A stretch of 64,000 nt of DNA from Vombatus ursinus. Taxonomy: Eukaryota; Chordata; Mammalia; Diprotodontia; Vombatidae. The number at the start of each line of letters is the position of its first letter. Within the stretch, counting starts at the first letter, position 1. Of the stretch, positions 1 through 10,085 are shown piece by piece. The translations under genes and the position numbers were made by a program. Location: NCBI RefSeq assembly GCF_900497805.2, contig NW_020949602.1:5569187-5633186 (forward strand), in the 5' to 3' direction. The notes beneath the pieces were generated by a model that saw only the letters and a list, made by a program, of their open reading frames with translations, made no database searches and was not told the DNA's origin.

Positions 1-215
1 GCTGGGAGGGTCCTTAGAACAGGGAATGTCAGGGCTGGGAGGGGCCATAGAATAGGGAAGGTCAGAGCTGGGAGGGGCCTTAGAGTTCACCCTGTTGAAG
101 CTGGACAAGATTTTGAGCTACTTTAGTCCAATGTCTTTGTTTCACAGATGTGGGTTCTAGGCCTGGACAGGGTATAGTCAGTCGGTGAGTTCCTGGCAGA
201 TCTAGAATGTGTCCC
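1..215 (+). repeat. SINE-head tandem array with MIR-like tail
   Basis: About three copies of a ~33-bp unit (GCTGGGAGGGGCCTTAGAAC followed by a GGGAATGTCAG-type end) run from base 1 to about 105. They lead into a weak MIR-like body with 'cagatgtgggttct'. The unit matches the start of MIR-type SINEs (agaatgtcagagctggaagggacctta). The array continues off the left edge, so its full length is unknown. The copy at 36306-36600 is very similar. Confidence 0.65.
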
Positions 216-600
216 CAGGTTATAGCAGAGCCCCTGCACCCGCAGGGGCGTGTCTAGGTTGGGAGGGTGCTCAGAGGCATTTTCTCCACCTCTTTGTGAT
301 CAGGACTTTCCTTTCTAACACCAGCCTCCACGTGAAGCCCTCCGGTGAGGTCTGGCTTGAAGTAGTTTTCCCAAGAGAAGACTCTGGCTGATACTGACTT
401 CCACTGTGGTTGATGAAGAGTAAACAGTGATTCAACTTTTAGGAATCCCAGCAGCAAATGGGATTCCGGGGTTAAAACCGAAACTGAAATGGAGGCGATG
501 TTCTGGCTGTTGCCTCCTGGAAGCTGAGCCACGGTCCTTTGATCCATCAGGAGGCAGGAAAGTGAGAGGACAAGCATGGTCCTGAGCATCTGTGAGCACG
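216..600. other. No gene or repeat recognised
   Basis: I see no recognisable element here. Short overlapping frames occur on both strands (209-391 plus, 254-613 minus) with no splice sites, domain or signal that supports either one. Confidence 0.5.
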
Positions 601-782
601 AATTCAAACTCAAAAGGATTGGAATTCCCCGGAGGACCTTAGAGCATTTGGGCTGGAAGGGACCTTAGGACAAAGACTCCTGGAAAGTTAGCCCAGAGCG
701 CAGATGTGAGTCCTGGGAGACTCCTTCCAGCCTAGACTGCGGCCACCTGGAACGTTAGGATGGAGAGTTGGACTATGTGCCT

Positions 783-1246
783 TGGGATCATCAGCCTCGA
801 GCTGGAATGGACCTCAGAGGTCACTCAATCTAACCCTTTTATTTTCCAGGTGAGAAAACTAAGGGCCCAGAGGGTGAAATGTCTCAGGTCCTATATGGCC
901 AGTGGGTAGAGTACTGGGCCTAGAGTCAGGAAGAATTAAGTTCAAATCCAGCCTCAGACGCTGGTTATCTGGGTTACGCTGGGCAAGTCACTTAACCTCC
1001 TTTTGCCTCAATTTTCTCATCTGTAAAATGGGTGTAATAATAGCACTTACCTCCCAGAGTTGTTGTGAAGATCAGATAAGATAATACTTGTTAAGTGCTT
1101 TGCACAGTGCCTGGCACATAGTAAGAGCTATCTAAATATGAACTATTATTATTGTTGTTGTTGTTCGAGGGAGTAAGCAGCACAGGCAGGATTTTAACCC
1201 ATGTTTTCCGACTCCAGAATTGGAGCTCTTACCACTGTACCTCCCA
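783..1246 (-). mobile_element. MIR-related SINE split by a younger MIR/THER1
   Basis: The left half (783-902) runs 'gagctggaatggacctcagaggtca ... ggtgagaaaactaagggcccagag'. The right half (1167-1246) resumes with 'caggattttaacccatgttttccgactcc ... ctcttaccactgtacc'. Together they form one antisense MIR-type element. The separate element at 903-1166 lies between the halves, so this copy is the older one. Confidence 0.7.
903..1166 (+). mobile_element. Near full-length MIR/THER1 SINE
   Basis: A tRNA-like head (gggtagagtactgggcctagagtcagg) is followed by the B-box-like 'aagttcaaatccag', the core 'gggcaagtcacttaacctcc' and the 'ctcatctgtaaaatgggtgtaataatagcac' segment. The L2-type end 'cagtgcctggcacatagtaagagc' and a (tat/tgt) tail follow. 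Its length of ~260 bp matches the family. It is inserted in an older MIR copy. Confidence 0.85.
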
Positions 1247-1247
1247 C

Positions 1248-1580
1248 CAAATGTCAGAAGTAGAAGGCACCTTAGAAGATAGAAGGTAAGAGATGGGTCA
1301 CTTATTCAAGGTTACCTATTCCAACCTCTTCCTTTTACACATAAGGAAACAGGCTCCGAGAATGGAATCAGCTCGCTCAAGGTCACACAGATTGTAAGTT
1401 CCACAAAGCCAGGGACTTTTGCTTTTGTCTTTATATTCTAGCACCTAGTACAGTGCCTGGCACACAGTAGGTGCTTAATCAATGCTTGTTGAATTATACT
1501 GATTAGCAGTAGGACTGAGAGTAGAACCTCTAACTTCCAAACTGTCGCTCCTTCCATTAAACTATACGCTCCCTCTGCGT
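1248..1580 (-). mobile_element. MIR-related SINE split by an L2 tail
   Basis: The first part (1248-1390) has the head 'aatgtcagaagtagaaggcacc' and 'ttacacataaggaaacaggctccgagaatgg ... ggtcacacag'. The second part (1503-1580) resumes with 'agtagaacctctaacttccaaactgtcgctccttccattaaac'. A short 5'-truncated L2 end occupies 1391-1501. Confidence 0.65.
1391..1501 (+). mobile_element. L2 3' end
   Basis: It ends in the diagnostic 'cacctagtacagtgcctggcacacagtaggtgcttaatcaatgcttgttgaat', the L2 3' terminus shared with MIR. It is a severely 5'-truncated insertion within a MIR-type SINE. Confidence 0.8.
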
Positions 1581-2034
1581 TACTGTGATTTTTTGAAATA
1601 TGTTGTCTGAGGTTGTAGCAGAAGTGATAGGACTCCAATATGGAGGCATTTAGGCTAAGTGGACACACAAGCTATGGGAGACAGGCCATACTTTTTCACT
1701 TTCCTGACTCATTCTGGTCCTACGTCAAACATGGCTGCTGATTGGAAGAGGCTTCCAGTCCACTGTGTGGGCTATGAACCAATATCCATTCTTGGGATCC
1801 CTAATTGCGGATTTGGACCCTCACCCAATTTCTAGTCCTGATTAGGAAACTCCCTGATCTGAGTCTGGTATTGATAAGTAGCCTGGTGGATTTCCCCATC
1901 ACATCAGGGTCCAATGAAGAATTCCCCTTCCCATATCTGGCAGCGATGACCTGTTCTCAACCAAACTCATGTTGAAGGTGGTCCTGTCTAGGCTTCAGTT
2001 CCTTTATAGATACCTGAGTGGATTATATTATGGG
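1581..2034. other. No gene or repeat recognised
   Basis: About 450 bp with no recognisable transposable element, microsatellite or convincing coding frame. Confidence 0.45.
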
Positions 2035-2550
2035 ATCTCTGAGTCCCTTTCAGAGATAAGATTTGGCGTTCTGTTTTTGATTACTGTGCTCTGTGTTCTT
2101 TGGTCTACTTTGTAAGGAGCCTCCTGGCTCTAACATTACTATGTCTTAAGATCCCTTTGAGCTCTCACATTGTAAGTCCTACCCCTCCCCTCAACACCCT
2201 CCCCCCCCCACACACTTCATCTCCTCTAGTTCTAAGTCTGCATTCCATACTCTGATACTCATGATCCAAAGGTCCCCTAAAATTCTTACATTCTATGTTC
2301 TAATCTTCTATGTTCCAAGCCCACTTCCAGCTTTCACATTCTATATTTAAAGACTTCTCCCAGTCTATATTCTATGGTCTAACACCCATATATCCTAAGG
2401 TTCCCTCCAGTTACCGCATTCTATGACATTCTGTGTTCCAAGCATCTTTCCAGCTCTCACATTCTGTGTTATAACATTATATGTTGCAAGCTTACTTCCA
2501 ACTGTTAAATTCTAACATTCTGGACTCTAAGACCCCCTCACTTAGAGGTC
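2035..2550 (-). repeat. Degenerate SINE-head tandem array (antisense)
   Basis: Reiterated ~33-bp units of the form 'ttctatgttctaa...cttccagctctcacattctatgttcc' appear here. Examples are at about 2300, 2340, 2420, 2455 and 2490. They are the reverse complement of the unit at 1-105 and 22475-23110. Units are diverged. A further degenerate piece lies at 2795-2850. Confidence 0.65.
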
Positions 2551-3440
2551 TGCTGGTAAATATTTAACAACTGTATCCCTGGAAAAAAAAAAGTGCACAC
2601 AACACACACCTGTGTTATGAACATCTTCTCCATCACTCTTTTAAGTCTAAACAATCAATAAATCAAGCTTTGATTTGTAAAGTTCACTGATTTCTGAGGT
2701 GGATACGCTCACACTAAAAATCTAACAATTGACTCTTTTGGGGGCTGGTATGAGCGAGCTGTAGCTCACTATTGTAGCTTACCACTCACCACCAAGGGCT
2801 AACATTCCGTATTTGAATATTCTCTGTTCTAAGGTTTGTCTCCTGTGAGTCCAACATCCTTATAGTTTGCAAAGAGGGTGAGAACAAGGCACTTATATTA
2901 CCAGTTCTCTCCCAGTCCTGGGAAAGTTGGATTCCCTTTGAATGTTTTATTAGTGTTCCCATCACATGTGCTTAAATATAACATCTGCTGGAGGTCAAGG
3001 CATTTTATTAATAATAATGGTAGGTATTGTCTCTGAGCATCCCACACTGGGCTACAGCTTTCCCAGAACAGAGGCAAAGCTTACTGCATTTATCACTTAG
3101 TCATTTCAGAAAACATCTTATGCCTCCAGCATCTTCAGCCAAAGGCATCGAATTCCCCAACCTTCCCTACCCCCACCACCTTTTAAGCCTGGGTGATAGC
3201 TCTTTCTGTAAATGACTAAACCAATTAAATAGAAAATATACTTCTCCCTGGGTTGGAAATTAAAACAATCATGCTCGTTCTGAAAATGTTGTGGTCATTT
3301 CAAGATTGAGTAGTTTTTTTCTTTTTTAGAGTCTCAGCTGGGCATAGAAAGTAAGAAATAATAATCCTAATAAAAGAGTGGCAATGAAAATGCCCACTGG
3401 GCATGCATCCTGAAGAAACAATGAATGAGGAAGCAGGGAA
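2551..3440. other. Low-repeat interval
   Basis: Apart from a short array-like piece near 2795-2850 and short A and T runs, I recognise no repeat and no gene. The sequence is moderately AT-rich. Confidence 0.4.
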
Positions 3441-3622
3441 TGGAAAGGCCATAGTGGCTAGCATACTGACCTGCCAGTCAGGAAGACAAGAGTTCAAATC
3501 CTGACTCAGATACTTAAGAGCTGTGTGAGCAAGCCAGATCCTTTCTCTATGCCTCAGTTTCCTCATTTGTGAAATGAAAGAGTTGGCCAATGGCCTCTAA
3601 GATCCGTGTTCCTATATTTCTT
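3441..3622 (+). mobile_element. MIR3-type SINE
   Basis: The MIR core 'gaagacaagagttcaaatcctgactcagatact ... cctcagtttcctcatttgtgaaatgaaagag' ends with 'ttggccaatggcctctaagatcc'. That last segment is the CR1/L3-type 3' end that separates MIR3 from L2-tailed MIR. Confidence 0.75.
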
Positions 3623-3627
3623 GAAGA

Positions 3628-3925
3628 CCATGTGTTGTATTGGAAAGAGTGTTTGCCTTGGAACCAGGAGATGTAGGTTGAATTTCCAGCTCTGACTCTC
3701 ACTAGGTGAATGACAATGGGCAAGGTACCCTCTTGGTGTCTGTTTGCTCACCTGTTAAATGCCTACAAAAATGCTTGTAGTACTTACTTCCGAGGGGAAG
3801 CGGCAGATCCCTCCTCACGAGGGGCTGGATGTCCGCTTATTTGGTGGGCTGTAGGGGGGATTCTTCTTAGGACTGGTGGGCCTGGAGGGTCTCTGGGGTC
3901 CCTTCCAATCTGAGATTCTGGGGTT
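3628..3925 (+). mobile_element. MIR-type SINE, old
   Basis: MIR head and core ('ttggaaagagtgtttgccttggaacc ... gacaatgggcaaggtacc') are followed by 'atgcttgtagtacttacttcc'. A CR1/L3-like end, 'ggtctctggggtcccttccaatctgagattctgg', lies at 3880-3925. It may be two adjoining SINEs. Confidence 0.55.
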
Positions 3926-4239
3926 TGTTTACAGGATGAGAAGGCTCTATAAACCTCCAAGTATTATACAAAGGTGAATACACATCTTAATATGGAGGAG
4001 AGGGCTAGGCCTAGGACATGGGATTTCACTGCTGTAGAGATCCCAGGTGAGTAAACTCCCTTTTACCAATATAGGTTATCACCATCTCTGCCACTTCTGG
4101 TCTAAGAGAGACTTAGAACTGATGTCTCACTCTCCCAAGAGGCTCAGAACCATATTAAAATAAAATTTGGAAATATTTAACAGTATAAATAAAAATACAA
4201 GACAACACAGATCATGTTAATTTGTGTGACCAGCAGGGA

Positions 4240-4390
4240 TCCTTTTCAATTTGAGTTTGACACCATTGACCTAGAACACTGGGAAGTTGTGGCTTGCCAA
4301 ATGTCATCCATCTAGAGAAACTGAGGCAATATTTGAAGGTAGGTTTTCTTGACTCCAGGTCCAATGCTGTCATCACTATACTATATTCTT
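4240..4390 (-). mobile_element. MIR fragment
   Basis: Antisense MIR body: 'ttgccaaatgtcatccatctagagaaactgaggcaa ... cttgactccaggtccaatgctgtcatcactatacta'. Confidence 0.55.
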
Positions 4391-4457
4391 ATATTACTGA
4401 CTCCGTAGTAACTTACATGGTAGCAGAATAATATATATGTTAAAATAGGTTTATGTG

Positions 4458-4609
4458 GGGGCAGCTAGGTGGATAGAGCACTGGCCCTGGATTCAGGAGG
4501 ACCTGAGTTCAAATCTGGCCTCAGACACATAACACTTACTAGCTGTGTGACCTTGGGCAAGTCACTTAACCCCATTGCCTAGCTAAAAAACAAAAACAAA
4601 AACAAAAAC
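4458..4609 (+). mobile_element. WSINE-like SINE with 16-bp target duplication
   Basis: The tRNA-like head 'gggcagctaggtggatagagcactggccctgg' is followed by 'gagttcaaatctggcctcagacac', 'agctgtgtgaccttgggcaagtcacttaacccc' and an (AAAAAC)n tail. A perfect 16-bp target duplication (AAAATAGGTTTATGTG) lies at 4442-4457 and 4610-4625, which marks a fairly young copy. The head lacks the 'cgcagtgg' stretch that holds most of the pol III A box, as if deleted between two TGG repeats. Confidence 0.9.
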
Positions 4610-4625
4610 AAAATAGGTTTATGTG

Positions 4626-5044
4626 TATCCACAAATGCACACACAGATTTTTAATGTCACTATAAGATGAAGAATATGACAAACTGTCATGTTTAAAGAG
4701 AGCACCAAAGGGTGACAGAGAGGTATATGGTAGACTTAAGTAGCCTGTAGCTTATACAAAGATGAACTTGTATGAAAGAAGGCATATATAGAAGATGTCA
4801 TTCCAAGGATGTGAGAATGGAGACAGAGCTTGGCCAGTCATGGAGCCCAAGTGAGGGAGAATAGATGGTCAACCCATGTTGAAGTATGTATGAGGGGGCA
4901 AGCAGATTGGCAGGGAGGAGTTGATGAGATAGGAGGGAGCAAACTTACAAGGAGGGAGATCTCACTGCCTCTCAAGGTAACCCCTTCCACTTTGGGACAT
5001 ACTAATTGTTAGGAAGTTGTTATTTTAAGGAAATAAATACAATA
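4626..5044. other. No gene or repeat recognised
   Basis: About 420 bp without a recognised element. A 60-codon open frame at 4830-5012 has no supporting feature. Confidence 0.4.
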
Positions 5045-5198
5045 TAATGCAGAGAGCTGGACCCAAAATGAGGAGACTTGGGTTGAGATCCTGGTTCTAG
5101 GCCCATGTAACCTCTGTGAATTTCAGTGTTCTCAGCTACAAAATGGGGATAATACTTGTACCGTCTACCTCAAGTAATGTCCCTGGGGAGTCAATGTG
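5045..5198 (+). mobile_element. MIR fragment
   Basis: 'ttgggttgagatcctggttctaggcccatgtaacctctgtgaatttcag ... ctacaaaatggggataatacttgtaccgtctacctcaag' is a sense MIR core and 3' portion. Confidence 0.65.
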
Positions 5199-5690
5199 GA
5201 AGAATGGAAAGAACATTAAATTCTAGAGTCTCAGGATCTGAGTTCTATTAATTTTTTTTTTTTTTGGTTGATTAGTCATGTCCTTCTCTTTGTGATCCCA
5301 TCTGGGTTTTTTTTTATTTTGGCAAATATACTGGAGCTGTTTTCTATTTCCTTCTCCAGCTCATTTTATAGATGAGGAAACTGAGTCAAAAAGGGGTAAG
5401 TGACTTGCCCAGCACCACACAGCTAGTAAATATCTGAGGTTGGATTTGATCTCAGGTCCTCCTGACTCCAAGGCTGGCACTCTATCCACTGTGCCACCTA
5501 GCAGCCCCCTGTTACTTAATACCTCTAAATTATTATTACCATTAGGCAATTCACTTCCCCTCTGTAGGCCTCAGATGCTCCCTCTGTAAAATTAGGAAAT
5601 TGGACTAGATAGTGTCCTAGGTTTCTTTTATGTTATGTGTAAATCACTTGGTAAATTATAAAGTGTTCTATAAATCTGGGTTGTTATTAT
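5199..5690 (+). mobile_element. MIR/MIR3-type SINE split by an RTE-tailed SINE
   Basis: The left part (5199-5251) gives 'aatggaaagaacattaaattctagagtctcaggatctgagttct'. The right part (5510-5690) resumes with 'ggcaattcacttcccctctgtaggcctcag ... aaattaggaaattggactagatag'. A MAR1-like SINE fills 5252-5508. Confidence 0.65.
5252..5508 (-). mobile_element. MAR1-like (tRNA head, RTE tail) SINE
   Basis: Read on the minus strand it has the tRNA-like head (ggggctgctaggtggcacagtggatagagtgcc, with a TGGCNNAGTGG A box) and the core. It then has 'gaggaaactgag/ctcatctataaaatgagctggagaagg' and the tail 'gggatcacaaagagaaggacatgac'. This tail resembles the RTE/BovB 3' end. Poly(T) at 5252-5265 is its reverse-complemented A-rich end. 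Confidence 0.85.
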
Positions 5691-6059
5691 CTGAGTCTGT
5701 ATACACATAGTCTTATTATTTTGTCATCTGGGGATGTATAATGGAAGATCATAATGAGTAAGACAAGGGTGGATGCAAAAATCCATCATGCTCCTTTTTC
5801 TCCATCAATGTTGGTGTGTAACAAAATGAGATGTCTCTGATGTGGTCACCATGTGGCTGTGTGTGACCTTGGGACGATACCCTCACACCTTCAACCCATC
5901 CCTGTGACAAACCACCTCATTTTTTTGGGCTGCATTTCCAACGTTTGAAAAATGAGGGGAATGAATTCGATGATTCTTCTATGTGAAACCATTGCTGGAA
6001 CCCCAACCAATGACCTTGTATTTATTTCACACCTATTTTATATATACATATATTGGTAC

Positions 6060-6160
6060 ATGTCTCTCTCAAGTGACCTTGCATTTATTTGTATATTTCT
6101 TGTACAGTGGCTGGCACATAGTAGGTGCTTAATAAATGTTGATTAATTGATCAATTTAAT
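6060..6160 (+). mobile_element. L2 3' end
   Basis: 'ttgtacagtggctggcacatagtaggtgcttaataaatgttgattaattgatca' is an L2 terminus. A MIR3-like end follows at about 6165-6235. Confidence 0.75.
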
Positions 6161-6299
6161 CTCTCTAGGCCTTGGTTTTCTCCTCTATAAAATATAGGTG
6201 TCACCCCAGAAGATTTCCCCATCTCTTCCAGTTATAAATCTATGCTGCTCCAAATCCCATCTTTTTCCCACATGATAGCCCTAAGTTTTTTATTCATGG

Positions 6300-6615
6300 G
6301 AAACAGCAAACTGGAAGTTGGAAAGAATCCCAAAGGCAATTTAGTCCAGCCTGACAGAGAACCCTGTCCACTCCAACATCCCCAATGAGTGGCTTTCCAG
6401 ATCCTGCTTCCAGAGAAGCCATTTCCTTCTGAGCCGGCTAATTTCGCTCTTGGACAGCTGTCGCTCTCAAGAAGTTTGACCTCCCTCTAAAACTTATCTT
6501 CAGTGCTCCTGGTTGTGCCTTCTGTGGCCGAGCAGAGTGAGGTTCATGCATTCTTCTATGTGCTGACCTTTCCAAGTGTTGGAAGACGATGAATGTGTCC
6601 CACTCTACCCTCACA
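6300..6615 (-). mobile_element. L3/CR1-type LINE 3' region
   Basis: The antisense CR1 pattern is present: 'tagtccagcctgacagagaac', a 'ccatttccttctgagcc' piece, 'aagaagtttgacctccctctaaa', 'ctcctggttgtgccttctgtggccgagcagag' and 'ccaagtgttggaagacgatgaatgtgtccc'. Divergence is high. Confidence 0.65.
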
Positions 6616-6659
6616 CATTCAACCCATTTGTGTAGAATATTGGAGCTGAAAGAGATTGT

Positions 6660-6775
6660 AAATTCATCAACAAGCATTTCTTTCTAGGCACTATGCTCAT
6701 GGAGGATCCAAAAGGACTGTGCTAAGACCTGGGTATGCACAAAGAGGCAAAAGATAGTACCTGCTCTCAAGGTGA
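6660..6775 (-). mobile_element. L2 3' end (antisense)
   Basis: 'caacaagcatttctttctaggcactatgctc ... ggtatgcacaaagaggcaaaagatagtacctgctctcaagg' is the reverse complement of the L2 3' end. Confidence 0.65.
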
Positions 6776-6854
6776 AACGGCCAAAAAATTCACTACCCTT
6801 TGGCCAATTCCAGTGCTTGGCACCAGAGCCAGGCACATAGTAAGTGAGCTAGCA

Positions 6855-7025
6855 ATTGTAATAACAGCTGCTACTTACCTAGTGCCTACTATGTGTCAGA
6901 TGCTGTGCTAAGGGCTTTATAATATAATCTCATCTGATCCTCAGAACAACCCTGGGAGGTGGGTGCTATTATTATCCCCATCTTACAGCTGAGAAAACTG
7001 AGGCAAACAGAGGTTAATCGACTGG
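6855..7025 (-). mobile_element. MIR/THER1 SINE
   Basis: 'gctacttacctagtgcctactatgtgtcagatgctgtgctaagggctttataa ... tattattatccccatcttacagctgagaaaactgaggc' is antisense MIR/THER1. A sense MIR piece follows at about 7190-7310. Confidence 0.75.
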
Positions 7026-7319
7026 ATTGGGGGAGCCTCTGATGAGCCTCAACAAATTTAGGTAGTCTGGTTCTTGGGTAATAGACATCATGCTTCTTGT
7101 GGGGTGTCCTCAGCATCTCACTTTCCTTGGCACTATCACAGTTAGCAACAGGGAAAAAACCCCAATATTTATAAGCTAACAATTGATATTATTAAAGCTG
7201 ATATAGTAGATCACTGGTTCCTAGATTGAAGTCTTACCCACTGGCTGTGAGGCCCTGATCAAATCATTTCCCAATGCTCTTGCTAACTCCCTAAGACTCT
7301 AAGTTGCAGAGAAGGGACT

Positions 7320-7900
7320 AGTCTGTATTGGTGGAGGTGGATTTTTCATCTGAAAGCTTCCTATAGCAACAAAGTCACAGGTCTCTATCCCATGTTCTTA
7401 GCCCTGGCTCCAGGGACCCCTGAAAGATCTAAGGATCGATTTTAGCAGGTCTGGTAACTTGGAGGGTGAGGGTGGTGATTACAATCCCACTCCAGTCTGA
7501 GAAAAGCATCCAGGATCTAGGGAATTCTGGGTTGATGCTACATAATTGATATTATACCTTTGTTAAGGCAGTTCTCTAAACTTGTTTTGGTTTACTTTTT
7601 CTAATTATAGGGGCTAAGTCCACAAAGTAAAATGGACCTTCCAAAGGGGCAATTTTAAACCTTTCTTTAGAACCGGGGGTGGGGGCCAGGGGCCCAGGGA
7701 CATAATGGAATATACAATCAGGGCTGATCTAGGATGCAATTAAATTAGAAGGGAGCTGGGTATTTGCTTTTTCTTTGCTTTTCATTTATGAAACAAATCC
7801 GAGGGTGCCTGTGAGTTGGAAGTAAAGAGAAAGCACACTTGAGACCCTGGGAACTTTCACCGTAAAATTGAGAGCTGGCTGGCTCCAACTGCCAATATGG
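7320..7900. promoter_or_regulatory. Repeat-poor block, candidate regulatory element
   Basis: I find no repeat over nearly 600 bp. At 7601-7610 CTAATTATAG fits the MEF2 consensus YTAWWWWTAR exactly. Upstream lie 'ataattgatatta' and the forkhead-like 'ttggtttacttttt'. Function is inferred from absence of repeats and motif content only. Confidence 0.25.
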
Positions 7901-8243
7901 TCTCCTAAGGAGCAGCCCCGTTTTAAAGAAGAGTACTTCCCTCCCTCCTTTCCCCCATGTCTATGTACTGTGCCAGCACAGGGGCCACTGCCTTAGTGAT
8001 ACAATGGGCACAAACACATAAGAATAGGGAGCAGGAGATTTGGGTTTTAATGAGAGCCAGGGCACACATCAAAAGTCTTCTGTTTGGCATTTATGCTTGT
8101 AGTTCCTAGAACACAATGCCTCATCTTCCATCTCCAGGCCTTTGCACTGGCTTTCCCCCACGCCTGAAGAGTTCTTCCTCTTCAGCCCTGTCTCTTAGTT
8201 TTCCTGACTTGTTCAGGCACATCTTGATGCATCAGATGCTGGT

Positions 8244-8319
8244 GCCTCCTCCTCCTCCTCTTCCTCCCCCTCCCCCTCCCTTTCCTCCTCCTCCTCTTCC
8301 TCCTCCTCCTCCTCCTCTT
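8244..8319 (+). repeat. (TCC)n microsatellite
   Basis: An interrupted TCC/CCTCCC run of ~75 bp. It abuts the antisense SINE remnant at 8319-8394 (acccagggacacatagctagtaagg ... ctctatccactgcaccacct). Confidence 0.9.
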
Positions 8320-8532
8320 ACCCAGGGACACATAGCTAGTAAGGTTCTGAGGCTGACTTAAGGACCAGTGCTCTATCCACTGCACCACCTATACCTACCC
8401 CATGTATCTTCTATTCACCTGGTTTTTTACATGTTATCTCCCATATTAGAATGTAAGCCCCTTGAGGGTAGGGGCTTCTTATGTTTTTATATTTTGCTTT
8501 CCTTCATAATTTCAGTGCCTGGCATATCTTAT

Positions 8533-8773
8533 TATTTGTTGTGCAGCCATGTTTGACCCTCTGTGACTCCATTTGGGTTTTCTTGGCAAAGATACTGGAG
8601 TGGTTTGCCATTTCCTTCTACAGCTCATTTTATAGATGAGGAAACTGAGGCAAACAGGGGTAAGTGACTTGCCTGGGGTCCCACAGCTAGTAAGCATTTG
8701 AGGCTGTATTTGAACTCAGGGAGATGAGTCTTCCTGACTCCCAGGCCCAGCAGTCTATCCCCTGCACCACCTA
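8533..8773 (-). mobile_element. MAR1-like SINE inside L2
   Basis: The plus strand reads RTE-type end (tgttgtgcagccatgtttgaccctctgtgactcc), 'ttggcaaagatactggagtggtttgccatttcc', core, then head (ctatcccctgcaccacctag). A short 'gcctggca' appears on both sides and may be the target duplication within the L2 end. Confidence 0.85.
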
Positions 8774-8798
8774 GCCTGGCACATAGTAAATGCTTATA

Positions 8799-9105
8799 CA
8801 GTTATCCCTTCCACGTCATTGGGGTTAGGGGCATGGTGCCCCCTCAATCTGGAAAATTTGTGTAGAATTTTTTGGCCTTCCCTTTGTACTAGAGAAGAAA
8901 TCTGAATTATTATGGTATTAAAAGATAAAATATGTTGATATTAGCAATACTATGCTAATATTTTATGCATTTCTGAGTTTCTGAACTTTTTCTGTCGTCT
9001 GTGGCTTCTGCAAAATTTCCCCCAAATTCCTATTTAATTTCTAATGCCGACCTTAGATATAGCAAAACTGCAATGGGGAAAGTCACAATGTGGAAGGGAT
9101 AATTG
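8799..9105. mobile_element. Non-autonomous pogo/Tigger-like DNA transposon
   Basis: It starts CAGTTATCCCTTCCAC and ends with the inverse, GTGGAAGGGATAATTG, giving ~16-bp terminal inverted repeats with one mismatch. It is flanked by TA on both sides (8797-8798, 9106-9107), the Tc1/mariner/pogo target. At 307 bp it has no transposase frame, so it is a MITE-like copy. It interrupts the end of an L2. Confidence 0.85.
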
Positions 9106-9164
9106 TATGTGCTTATCGGCAGACTAGTTAAGGATAGGCAAAGTAGGTAATCATCTGCTGTTGG

Positions 9165-9535
9165 GGTTCATAGGATTTCAGAATTCCAGATTTAGCAGGG
9201 AACCTAGTGGCTACAAGTCCAATCTATCCCTGAAAAAGTATCCTCAATATAACAACATCCAGCCTTTGGTTAAATCCCTCCAGTGAAGGGGAGCTCACTA
9301 ACCCACCCCCCCAAAAAAAACCCAGCCCATTCTACTTTCAGATAGCTTGAATTGTTAGGAAGTTCAAGATAAAATTTATCTCTAGGTAGCTTTTTTCTTT
9401 GGGGCTAAACAAAACAAATATCTTTTTTTTTTTTTTCCATATAGCAGTCCTGGAATACTTTAAGACAACTATTATGTCTCCATTAAGTCTTTTTTTTCCA
9501 CTAGGGCTAAAAATCCCATTTTTTTGGCTGATCCT
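9165..9535 (-). mobile_element. L3/CR1-type LINE 3' region
   Basis: The antisense CR1 order is 'aacatccagcctttggttaaatccctccagtgaaggggagctcacta', 'cccattctactttcagatagc', 'attgttaggaagttc', then 'ttaagacaactattatgtctcc'. T-runs near 9423 and 9490 have expanded. Confidence 0.75.
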
Positions 9536-9848
9536 TATAGGGTAAGAACCTCAGACCGAGGCCATATCAGTATAAGTGCTTTAGACTACCTCAGAAAGAC
9601 CTTATCACCACAGACTCTTTTTATATCAGAAGATTGACCCTCAGTCATTGGGGAAATACCAAACATAGCCACGACACACAATATTCCCACAATATACCAC
9701 AAACACACATATAGGGTCTTGTCTCTTGGGAGAGATACATAGTAACATGCCTTTGTCAGGGAAGTTTTCCAAGGATCTCTACAAAACAGCTGTGTTCCTC
9801 CTGAATCTTGACACTTGGCATCTCCTTCAGATTACCATCGAATTTCTC

Positions 9849-9926
9849 ACTCTCTGTCTCTGTCTCTATCTCTCTGTCTCAGCCTGTCTGTTTTTGTCTC
9901 TGTTTCTGTCTCTCTTCTCTGTCTGT
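9849..9926 (+). repeat. (TCTG/TCTC)n microsatellite
   Basis: Imperfect tetranucleotide repeat of TCTCTGTC units. Confidence 0.85.
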
Positions 9927-9968
9927 TAATTATCTATCATTGACTGTACCTAGTTTTGGAAATGTTCC

Positions 9969-10085
9969 CTTTTCCATTAGAATGTGACCTCCTTGAAGGC
10001 AGGCACTGTTTTTACCCTTCTTTGCATTTTCAGTGGTTAGTACAGTTCCAGGCACATATTAAGCACTTAATGCTTGTTGAATGGT
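9969..10085 (+). mobile_element. L2 3' end
   Basis: 'attagaatgtgacctccttgaaggcaggcactg ... acagttccaggcacatattaagcacttaatgcttgttgaatgg' is the L2 terminus. Confidence 0.8.

Larger units (their letters stand above)
8114..8796 (+). mobile_element. L2 3' region with two insertions
   Basis: Pieces of one sense L2 lie at 8114-8220 (ccatctccaggcctttgcactggctttcccc), about 8400-8530 (attagaatgtaagccccttgagggtagggg ... cagtgcctggca) and 8774-8796 (cctggcacatagtaaatgctt). A TCC microsatellite with a SINE remnant interrupts the first gap and a MAR1-like SINE the second. A TA-flanked DNA transposon sits at the L2 end. Confidence 0.75.
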
